This document shows positions 1 through 7,700 of a stretch of 8,538 bases of DNA, piece by piece (position 1 is the stretch's first letter; every line of letters begins with the position of its first letter). Where the stretch lies: assembly GCA_946186175.1 (NCBI GenBank), contig CAMHMG010000127.1, forward strand, positions 1 to 8,538. Reading direction: 5' to 3'. This DNA comes from an uncultured Clostridia bacterium (GTDB lineage: Bacteria; Bacillota; Clostridia; Lachnospirales; Lachnospiraceae). The notes beneath the pieces are model-generated. The model was not told where the DNA came from. It saw only the letters and a list, made by a program, of their open reading frames with translations, and ran no database searches. Position numbers and translations under genes: made by a program.

Positions 1-2
1 TC

Positions 3-362
3 AGTGAGCTTAATTTATATAAACGGCACACAATCAAGGGCGGTCAGATAGTAAGATCGTTTTCTTCAGGTAGAGATAAAGATTTTGAAAGAATATGTTA
101 TAATGTTTGCCTGTACCATCATGAAAAATATGACGGGAGTGGATATCCATATGGCTACAGGGAAGACAAGATTCCGATTGAGGCACAGATAGTTGGACTG
201 GCAGATATATATGACACCTTAATACATTCCGATATGTCAGAAGATATAGGCAAAAGCAGGGCATTTCATATGATAATCAATAACGAGTGCGGTGTTATTT
301 CCCCCAAATTGATCAAATGTTTTGAAAGTGCCAGAAAAGAAATGGAAGCTATAATAGCATAA
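3..362 (+). CDS. HD-GYP-type phosphohydrolase, C-terminal fragment (5' end outside window)
   Basis: An open frame runs from the window edge to TAA at 360-362 and encodes 119 residues with no start codon in view. It reads as the second half of an HD-GYP domain. The HHE metal-ligand region lies at fragment residues 39-41, followed by YDGSGYP (43-49), IPIEAQIVGLADIYDTL (57-73) and a helical tail. In the family, HD-GYP proteins hydrolyse cyclic di-GMP or related nucleotides using a metal centre; the HD pair itself would lie upstream and cannot be checked. The usual R-x-Y segment after the D-x-L stretch is replaced by HSDMSEDIGKSR, so activity is not assured. Its stop codon overlaps the AAGGAG ribosome binding site of the next gene, which suggests one transcript. 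A sensor or response-regulator domain may precede it, but none is visible. Confidence 0.85.
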   Translation, partial: SELNLYKRHTIKGGQIVRSFSSGRDKDFERICYNVCLYHHEKYDGSGYPYGYREDKIPIEAQIVGLADIYDTLIHSDMSEDIGKSRAFHMIINNECGVISPKLIKCFESARKEMEAIIA

Positions 363-375
363 GGAGCAGTTTAAT

Positions 376-2466
376 ATGAATATAGGGTTATTTACAGATA
401 CATATTATCCGGAATTAAACGGGGTTGCCAATTCTGTATATCTGTTAAAACAGGAATTGGAAAAAAGAGGACATAATGTATATGTTATTACTACCAAAAC
501 ACCCGGTGCACCGACATCGGAAAAAGGAGTGTTTCGAGTTCCGTCAAAAGCAGTTTCTTTTGTTCCGGAAAGAAGGCTTGGTATGTTTTATCATCCCAAG
601 ATCGCGCTTCAAATACATAGGATGAAATTGGATATTATACATACAAATACAGAGTTTGCTATCGGTATGTTTGGACGTATTATGGCTCATGAGTTGTTTG
701 TGCCGGTAGTACATACATATCATACGATATATGAAGATTATACACATTATCTTAAGCAATACATATCGAGTGAGAAACGTGCCAAACAATTTGCCAAGAT
801 GTATAGCAAGATCAGTGTCAGAGGGGCAGAGGAGTTGATCGTTCCAACGGAAAAAGTTGCAGAGTTGATGAGGCGATATAAGGTTAAGCCGGACATCACA
901 GTTATTCCTACAGGCATTGATCTGTCCAAATTTCAGTCTAAAGATAGTAACGCTTCGAAGAACAGGCTCAAAGCAGCATTGGGAATCCCGCTGGATAATA
1001 AAGTAATATTATATTTAGGCAGAGTTTCCGAGGAAAAGAACATCGATGAGATAATGGACTATCTTGATGATTACATGGACAGGAGCACTAATACAACATT
1101 TCTTGTGGTCGGCGATGGTCCACACAAAAATGCACTTGAAAAGAAGGCTAAGGGATTAAAACACAGAAAACAGATGATATTTGCCGGTTCAAAACCATGG
1201 GATGAAATAGGTCATTATTATCAGATTGGGGATGTATTTGTATCAGCTTCTACAAGTGAAACACAGGGACTTACATATATAGAGGCTCTTGCTTCAGGAA
1301 TTCCTATCGTAGCAAGAAAAGACTCCTGTCTTGACGGAGTATTGTTTAATGGACAGAACGGATATGAATTTGTAGATGAGGAATCTTTCTGTAATGGATT
1401 GGATTCTGTTTTGATCAACAGTGATAAGATAGATTATAAGAAAAATGCTGTTGACAGTGTTCTTAAGTTTTCCACTGAGCAATTTGCGGCAAAGGTCGAG
1501 AACATTTACTATCATGTTACAAAGAATCACAGAAATATGTTGATTCGTATGGCTAATAAGGTTGCTGATAAGATTGGATATGAGAGAACAGGAGTTAAGC
1601 CTATTGGGGGGCCGATGGCAATTACGCTTGGCAATTCCGATATGGATGCAAGCCGTATAATACTAAGCCTTAGACGATTAAATAATCTGACTTATGCGGA
1701 AGCAGAAAGGCTTATTGATAATGCTTTGGAAAATGGAATAACAATGTTTGACAGTTCTCCTGTCTATGCAGATGGACAATGTGAGGAAATGTTTGGACGG
1801 ATGATAGCAGATAATAAGGGCATGAGGGAGCGTATGAGAATACAGACCAAATGTGGCAGTAACAATGGTTTTTATGATCTGTCCGGTGCTAACATATCAT
1901 CTTCTGTGGAGGACAGCCTTAGAAGGCTTAAAGTAGATTGTATTGACGTATTGTTACTCGGGCGACCGGATTATCTGATGGAGGCTGATGATGTTGCTGA
2001 GGTGATGTATCATCTTCAGAAGAGCGGAAAGGTAAGACAATTCGGTTTGAGTCACTTTAATGATCAACAGATGGAATTGCTTAATAGTTCATATAAAGAA
2101 ACGTTTCTAATCAACAGAATTTCCTGTGGCGTATGTTCGGGTAATCGAATAGATGATTCACTTAAATTGGTTGATAAATGCAGGTTAAACGGCGTTACGG
2201 TTCAGGCGACTGATGTATTACCGAATGATACTATAACACCTGAGGTTAAGGCTGTTCTTCAACGAATAGCAAGTGAGTATAATGTCAGTGAAGAGGTGGT
2301 TTCCCTGTCGTGGACGCTTCGTCATCCTACTAATATTCAGGTTGTTGCGGATGTTATCGATTATAATGATATCAAAAAAATATGTGAAGCATGTAAGATT
2401 AATTTGACAAGAGAACAATGGTATGAGATATTGTTCAAGATTAGAGATAAGGCAACCAATCAATAA
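376..2466 (+). CDS. GT4 glycosyltransferase fused to an aldo/keto-reductase-like domain
   Basis: A 696-residue protein with two parts. Residues 1-380 form a GT4 (GT-B fold) glycosyltransferase: LFTDTYYPELNGVANSV at the N-terminus, the acceptor-side HTYHTIYEDYTHYL (113-126), IPTGID (177-182), GRVSEEKN (215-222) and the E-x7-E nucleotide-sugar motif E295/E303 within SETQGLTYIEALASG. These resemble Gram-positive alpha-monoglucosyldiacylglycerol synthases, so a membrane glucolipid or lipoteichoic-acid-anchor role is inferred. Residues about 412-692 resemble the YdhF group of aldo/keto reductases, with D459, Y464 and K492 kept. The expected catalytic His of the LLLHRPD motif is Gly529, and the usual NADP-binding PIxG stretch near the end reads VVADVID (656-662), so this half is probably not a working reductase. 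The ATG at 376 has AAGGAG 9 nt upstream and follows the HD-GYP stop by 13 nt. The frame is unbroken, so this is a real fusion, not a sequencing join. Confidence 0.9.
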   Translation: MNIGLFTDTYYPELNGVANSVYLLKQELEKRGHNVYVITTKTPGAPTSEKGVFRVPSKAVSFVPERRLGMFYHPKIALQIHRMKLDIIHTNTEFAIGMFGRIMAHELFVPVVHTYHTIYEDYTHYLKQYISSEKRAKQFAKMYSKISVRGAEELIVPTEKVAELMRRYKVKPDITVIPTGIDLSKFQSKDSNASKNRLKAALGIPLDNKVILYLGRVSEEKNIDEIMDYLDDYMDRSTNTTFLVVGDGPHKNALEKKAKGLKHRKQMIFAGSKPWDEIGHYYQIGDVFVSASTSETQGLTYIEALASGIPIVARKDSCLDGVLFNGQNGYEFVDEESFCNGLDSVLINSDKIDYKKNAVDSVLKFSTEQFAAKVENIYYHVTKNHRNMLIRMANKVADKIGYERTGVKPIGGPMAITLGNSDMDASRIILSLRRLNNLTYAEAERLIDNALENGITMFDSSPVYADGQCEEMFGRMIADNKGMRERMRIQTKCGSNNGFYDLSGANISSSVEDSLRRLKVDCIDVLLLGRPDYLMEADDVAEVMYHLQKSGKVRQFGLSHFNDQQMELLNSSYKETFLINRISCGVCSGNRIDDSLKLVDKCRLNGVTVQATDVLPNDTITPEVKAVLQRIASEYNVSEEVVSLSWTLRHPTNIQVVADVIDYNDIKKICEACKINLTREQWYEILFKIRDKATNQ

Positions 2467-2468
2467 GA

Positions 2469-2682
2469 TAGTTAATTGCGAAACTTAAGTTTCTATGTTT
2501 TGCCTCTGTGCATATTGCATAGTTCAAAAGCAGACACGTTTTCACTCTGTCTCCGGCGTAACGGTACATAATGCACCAAAGTACGGTGCATAAGTACCGA
2601 CGCCTGCGCCAAGGTCTGCATATTGAAGCTATACAATATGCACAAGGCGTTATCATGAATCTAAGAGTTTCGCAATTAACTA
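2469..2682. repeat. 214-nt imperfect palindrome with TA ends (MITE-like element or structured RNA)
   Basis: Almost the whole gap between the two genes folds on itself. Paired blocks, outside to inside, are 2469-2485 with 2666-2682 (17 bp, perfect), 2502-2504 with 2646-2648, GTGCATATTG 2508-2517 with 2634-2643, 2519-2522 with 2629-2632, GCAGAC 2530-2535 with 2614-2619, GGCGT 2555-2559 with 2600-2604, CGGTAC 2562-2567 with 2594-2599, and TGCACC 2572-2577 with 2585-2590. The apical loop is 2578-2584. One asymmetric internal loop (2536-2554 against 2605-2613) interrupts the stem. The ends are TA-GTTAATTGCGAAAC and its complement, which would fit a TA target duplication of the IS630/mariner type. 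It starts 2 nt after a stop codon, ends 18 nt before the next ribosome binding site, and has no open frame of its own and no U-tract. A MITE is inferred; a cis-acting RNA is the alternative. Confidence 0.75.
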
Positions 2683-2718
2683 ATAATAATTAGATATAGT
2701 AAGGAGTAAGAATAAGCT

Positions 2719-3906
2719 ATGAAAATGAAGAAGAGAATTGGCGCATTATTGACCGGAGTTATTGTTGCTCTCAGTTTAACCGGATGTGGTAATAAAGTTA
2801 AATTAGGTGAATATAAAGGTATCGAAGCTTCTAAGGTGATATGCGAGATAAGTGATGCTGAGGTAGAAGAAGCGGTAGAAGAGATGATGTACGATTACAT
2901 TACTTATGACGCAGTTACAGACAGGGCTGCAGAGACAGGGGACAATGTAAATATTGATTATGTTATTACCAAAGTTGATGGTAAGCCTTATGAGTATGCT
3001 GCAGATAGTGATGATGCAGATGAGAAGGATGAGGATTCTGATGAGTCAGGGGATGCTTCGCAGAGTGAAGATCCTTATTCAGGATATGGTGAGGATATAG
3101 TAATTGGAGAAGAATACGTTTACCCTGAGGTTGAGGAAGCGTTAGTAGGAATGAAGACAGGAGAGAAGAAAACAGTTAGCGCAGAACTTACTGATGATTA
3201 TGTTGATGAAGACATGGCAGGAAAACAGGCGGAAATTGAAGTGACACTTAATGAGATTTCTGTTGAGAACAAACCTGAGTATAATGATGCATTTGTTAAA
3301 GAAAAACTTGGTTTTGATACGGTTGCAGAATACGAGGAGTCGCTTAAGAAGGATCTGCTTGAAGAAAAAGAAGAAGAATATAAGTATGAAACAGTAGCTC
3401 AGATAATACAGAAGATAGTAGAAGCTTCGGAATTTTCAGGTTATGATAAGAAGATGTATGAGGCTTGCGAGGAGGAATATAACTCAAATAATGAACAGAT
3501 GGCAGCAATGTATGGAATGGAATTGTCAGATTACGAGGATTTGATCGGTCTTTCTGAAGATGACAAGAAGAACGATATAATCGGAATGGTACATGAACGC
3601 CAGATAGTTGAGGCTATAGCAGAAAAAGAGGGTATGAAAATATCTGATGAAGATGTTAATGAATTTGCAGGTAATGTGTATGCTGATTATGAATATGAAT
3701 CTGCTGACAGTTTCATCAAGGATTATGGTAAAGATTATCTTAATTATTATCTGTTATCTCAGAAGGTTGACGATTTCCTTTTTGATAATGCAAAATTAAC
3801 TGAGATTTCAGAGGAGGAATATAACAAGAGTATTTCTGAAGATGGTGAAGAAGAAACTAACGACGGTGAGGATGTCGAAGTTGATTTGAAGGATGATGAG
3901 GAGTAG
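2719..3906 (+). CDS. Trigger-factor-like lipoprotein (FKBP-type PPIase/chaperone)
   Basis: A 395-residue exported foldase. The N-terminus MKMKKRIGALLTG plus the lipobox LTGC (20-23) is a lipoprotein signal, with Cys23 as the lipidated residue, so it should sit on the outer face of the membrane. Residues about 72-180 form an FKBP-type peptidyl-prolyl isomerase domain (GDNVNIDYV at the start, EALVGMKTGEKK at 140-151, AEIEVTLNEI at 171-180). Residues 185-360 match the helical trigger factor C-terminal chaperone arms, starting PEYNDAFVKEKLGFDTVAEY. The ribosome-binding N-terminal domain of cytosolic trigger factor is absent, so it likely folds secreted proteins. A strongly acidic stretch (about 95-118) is inserted in the isomerase domain, and the tail (366-395) is also acidic. 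AAGGAG at 2701-2706 lies 12 nt from this ATG and 18 nt from the Met3 codon, so Met1 is preferred. It is followed closely by nth. Confidence 0.88.
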   Translation: MKMKKRIGALLTGVIVALSLTGCGNKVKLGEYKGIEASKVICEISDAEVEEAVEEMMYDYITYDAVTDRAAETGDNVNIDYVITKVDGKPYEYAADSDDADEKDEDSDESGDASQSEDPYSGYGEDIVIGEEYVYPEVEEALVGMKTGEKKTVSAELTDDYVDEDMAGKQAEIEVTLNEISVENKPEYNDAFVKEKLGFDTVAEYEESLKKDLLEEKEEEYKYETVAQIIQKIVEASEFSGYDKKMYEACEEEYNSNNEQMAAMYGMELSDYEDLIGLSEDDKKNDIIGMVHERQIVEAIAEKEGMKISDEDVNEFAGNVYADYEYESADSFIKDYGKDYLNYYLLSQKVDDFLFDNAKLTEISEEEYNKSISEDGEEETNDGEDVEVDLKDDEE

Positions 3907-3919
3907 TTCACGGCATATT

Positions 3920-3925
3920 GGTGAT
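3920..3925 (+). promoter_or_regulatory. Ribosome binding site deciding the nth start
   Basis: GGTGAT matches the distal half of the consensus AGGAGGTGAT complement of the 16S rRNA 3' end and stands 4 nt before ATG at 3930. It overlaps the two alternative in-frame starts TTG 3918 and GTG 3921, which have no purine-rich site in front of them. It therefore favours ATG 3930. Confidence 0.55.
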
Positions 3926-3929
3926 ACAT

Positions 3930-4565
3930 ATGACAAAAAAACAAAGAGCATTGGAAATAATTGAATTATTGAAAGTTGAGTATCCTGATGCGGAGTGTTC
4001 ATTGGATTATGATGATGCATGGAAGCTGCTAGTCAGTGTACGACTTGCTGCGCAGTGCACAGATGCAAGGGTTAATGTGGTCGTAGAGGATCTGTATAAG
4101 AAATATCCGACATATAAGGATCTGGCTGATGCACCGGTTGAGGAGATTGAGGCAATTGTTAAACCTTGCGGACTAGGACATAGTAAGGCAAGAGATATAT
4201 CAGCATGTATGAAAATACTTGATGAGCAATATGACGGGAAGGTTCCGGATGACTTTGATGAATTGTTAAAGCTGCCCGGAGTTGGAAGGAAAAGCGCAAA
4301 TCTTGTCATGGGAGATGTGTTTGGCAAACCTGCAATAGTTACGGATACTCATTGTATACGTCTTGTTAATCGCTTTGGATTAGTAGATGGAATCAAAGAA
4401 CCTAAGAAGGTGGAGATGGCACTATGGAAGATAATTCCTCCTGAAGAGGGAAACGACTTCTGCCACAGAATTGTGTATCATGGAAGAGCGGTGTGTACTG
4501 CAAGGACCAAACCGGATTGTGATAATTGTTGTCTCAAAGAAGTATGTAAACGTGTTGGAGTGTGA
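3930..4565 (+). CDS. nth: Endonuclease III (DNA glycosylase/AP lyase)
   Basis: A 211-residue base-excision repair enzyme that removes oxidised pyrimidines and cuts at the abasic site. The helix-hairpin-helix LPGVGRKSAN (115-124) carries the catalytic lysine K121, and VTDTHCIR (137-144) carries the catalytic aspartate D139; both are intact. The C-terminal 4Fe-4S ligands are C189, C197, C200 and C206. The first spacing is X7, one residue longer than the X6 of the E. coli enzyme, with an extra Cys at 201. Length is normal for the family. The ATG at 3930 is chosen over TTG 3918 (four codons upstream) because of GGTGAT just before it and because MTKKQRALEII aligns with the usual N-terminus. It starts 23 nt after the foldase stop, so the two are probably co-transcribed, and a strong terminator follows 68 nt after the stop. 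Confidence 0.95.
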   Translation: MTKKQRALEIIELLKVEYPDAECSLDYDDAWKLLVSVRLAAQCTDARVNVVVEDLYKKYPTYKDLADAPVEEIEAIVKPCGLGHSKARDISACMKILDEQYDGKVPDDFDELLKLPGVGRKSANLVMGDVFGKPAIVTDTHCIRLVNRFGLVDGIKEPKKVEMALWKIIPPEEGNDFCHRIVYHGRAVCTARTKPDCDNCCLKEVCKRVGV

Positions 4566-4632
4566 GGCTTAAGAGTTGTATAATGGCTGACTGATACGGT
4601 AGTATGCTGTAACTATAGAATATTTAAATTAT

Positions 4633-4674
4633 CAAAAACAACCCGAAATGAAAACTCATTTCGGGTTGTTTTTG
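4633..4674. terminator. Bidirectional intrinsic terminator
   Basis: A perfect 19-bp stem (4633-4651 with 4656-4674) closes on the AAAC loop 4652-4655. The core CAACCCGAAATGA and its complement are flanked by a five-A run on the left and a five-T run on the right, so both transcripts end in a U-tract. It lies between the convergent nth (stop at 4565) and the minus-strand surface protein gene (stop at 4704) and can serve both. Confidence 0.95.
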
Positions 4675-4703
4675 TTGCATGTTCCCTATAGTGCATGCGT
4701 ATA

Positions 4704-7700
4704 TTACTTAATCTTTCCTTTGAAGCCTGCTTTCTTCAAAAGTTTGGTATAGGTTGTTTTCTTTTTCTTAGGAACTTTGATGGTTGCCTTCTTAGGTACA
4801 TTCTTAAATGCATTCTTACCGATTGATTTTATCTTAGTACTCTTGATTGTTATTGTTTTAAGGTTCTTATCACCGGAAAAAGCATTCTTACCGATTGTAG
4901 TGATTGAACTTGGAACAGTAACCTTGGTAAGCTTCTTACAGTTTTTGAAAGCACCGGTTTCTATCTTTGATATTGTAGTACTCTTAATATTAACTGTGGT
5001 TAAGTTTGTACAGCCTGAGAATGCATTTTCTCCTATAGTTGTTACACTCTTTGGAATAGTTATTTTTTTGATCGAAGTACAATTTGAGAATGCATTCTTC
5101 CCGATTGTATCAACTGTTTCAGGAATAGTTACGGAAGAAACAGTCTTATTACCTAAAAAAGCATTGTTGGCTATAGTTGTTACAGTTGCTGTAACTCCGT
5201 TAACAGTAGTTGTTTCTGGTATAACTATTGTTTTCTCTGTTGAGTCTTTGGCAGAAAATTCAACTTCCGCAGTACCGTCGGTATTAACCTCTGTTACTGT
5301 ATATGTAACGCCCTTTTCATCCGGAGTGGTTGATGTACCTGTTTCTACTTTAGATGTCTGTGATGTATCAGTGGTTTGTGTGGTTGTTTGTGTTGTATCG
5401 GGTTGTATTGTCGGCTGAGGTAACTTATCAATAGACTGAGTCTTTGTAGCTTTACATACTGTACAGGTATAAGTCATAACGCCTTCTTTATCAGTAGCAG
5501 CAGGTGTGGTCACAACACCATTATCCCATGTGTGTGCTGCTTTGTCGAGTGTGGCACCATCAGATGCAGTACATTCGTGCCAGTGGTTATTATCATCCTT
5601 AGACCAATCCGAAACGGCTGTATGAGTATGCGGAGTGTATATAATATAAGCATATACAGTATAGGATTCCAGTGAAGTAGTTCTTGTGCCGGCTTCGGGA
5701 TCAAGCCAGTGATTGCAGTTGGCAGTAAAGTTAAGTTCTAATCTTGCAGATGAAGATAAAACACCTTTAGGTATGGTTATCTTTTCTCCGTATACGATTG
5801 CAGGTTTTTTGCTCCTGGTTAATTTTACATTTGTATCTGTATTAGCCTTTGATGAAAGATCGCTGCCTTTCTCATCTATAAGCTTTAATGATTTTAATTC
5901 TGCAGATTCAACGTAATTCCAGACAAGATCCTCTTTATAGTCCAGAGTCGCAGCGTAGATATTAACGTCAGAGGTGCCATCTGTATTGAATTCATTGGAA
6001 AATGTTGATTCATTAATTACTGTTGAATTGTAAGTTCCTACCTCATCGAAATCAGAAGTTACAAATGCAAGCTCGATTGCGTTGTCCATGTTGCCGCCTT
6101 TTGGATATTTACCATTATAGCTGACAACAAATTCATTCCATCTGTGTTCTTCTTTTGTTGTGTCTCCTATATAAGAAACCTTGATGATGTTAGAATCTGT
6201 ATATGGTTTTTCGGCTTTGATAACCGTTGAGTCAACCTGTGTTAAAACCTCTGTATCGAGATCATCAGACAATTCGGAACTGTAAAATGCAAGCTTTGAT
6301 GGATCTGTTACCGGTACGAGCTGGCCTTCATCGTTTTTATACTTGAAAGACATATATATAGGTCTGATAACACTGTTGGCAGCAAAATATCCGTTTGGTT
6401 TATATTCTGCTGTATCACTGTAAGTGTATTGGGTGGCTTTAACAGATCTATACTCACTTGATGCAGCATATAAAGTATAGATATCATCATAAAAGATAAA
6501 TATTCGCAATGTATAATTCTCGTTGTGATCTATAAGATTAAGATCATCAGGATTATCGTAACGTTTCCCCTTGAGAGTACAATTGAGCGTAAGTACAGCT
6601 GATCTTTGAAGAGTGTCCTTAGGTATAGTGATCATGGAATTGCATGTCAGTTCATGATTGTTGGCAGCTTTGATAGTATTATCTGTTTCAATCTTAACTT
6701 TATTAGAGTAATCATTACCGGATTCATCAATAAGGCTTATATCAAAGTCTTCAACTGATTGAACCATTTTACCCATTATTGGCTGGTCATAAGCGATACC
6801 GGCAATATACATCTTAATATCGGAAGTTCCGTCAAATAAAAATTCATTCGTGAAAGAGTCTTCGCTGATATTTTCTGAGGTATATGCAGATACATCATTG
6901 AAATCAGAAGTTACAAATGCAAGCTCGATTGCGTCACCCATATTGCCGTCTGAAGGTTCTTTGTCACCATAGGTTACTATGAATTCATTCCAGTCATTTT
7001 CCTCTTTGGTTGTGTCTCCTACATATGAAATCTTGATAATATTAGAATCACTATACGCTTTTTCAGCTTTGACAACTGAAGAATCAACTTTTGTAAGGAT
7101 TTCCTTTTTTAGGTCCTCGTTATACTCTGATCTGTAAAATGAAAGCGTTGACGGATCCATTAAATCTACTATGCCACCTTCCTCGTTATAGAATCTGAAT
7201 GACATATATATAGGTGAAGAAAGACTGTTTGCAGAAAAATAATCGTTCTTCCGGTAATCTGAATTATCCGGATAATAATAGTGATCTCCCTGTACCTGCA
7301 GGTTATCCTGGCTTGCTGCATATAGAGTATCCGAGTCGATTATTTTGACTTGTATCCGACGGTCTTCTTCACGTGGGGCTTCTTCAACGTTTGTTTTGTT
7401 ATATCTGTTGTAATTAATGATGACTTCATATCTGTCATATACTTTATCACTTCCCTTAAGTTTTAACTTGTATATCAGATGATTGTCGTTTTTGACAGAA
7501 ACCGGCTCAAGCTCTGCAAATTCTTTTGCATCCTCACCTTCAACATTTGCATCAGTCTTTTTTTCATCATCCCAGTAAGATATTGAGATTGCATTGGTGT
7601 CATTAAGACTGAAACCATCGCCTTCCCATGTATCTGTCAGATGGACATATATATCTTTATCACTTCCGCGAACAACCGTCGGTTCATCAATTATATGAGA

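Noticed and set aside
2469..2682. The hairpin as an intrinsic terminator for the glycosyltransferase gene
   Set aside because: No T-run follows the outer stem on either strand, and the stem is far longer than an ordinary terminator.
2462..2696. AATAAGATA and AATTAGATA flanking the hairpin as a 9-bp target duplication
   Set aside because: They differ at one base, lie at unequal distances from the hairpin ends and are AT-rich; the TA dinucleotide at both ends is a simpler reading.
2695..2700. TATAGT as a -10 box for the foldase gene
   Set aside because: It touches the AAGGAG site at 2701-2706, so a transcript starting from it would lack the ribosome binding site; no -35 box is seen at the right distance.
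3918..3920. TTG as the start of nth
   Set aside because: It would add only MVIH before the family-typical MTKKQRALEI start, and the GGTGAT site at 3920-3925 sits correctly for ATG 3930, not for TTG.
4777..5418. A 213-codon open frame on the plus strand
   Set aside because: It lies antisense to the repeat region of the surface protein, is Val/Leu-rich only because it mirrors Thr/Lys/Asn codons, and has no credible ribosome binding site or family likeness.
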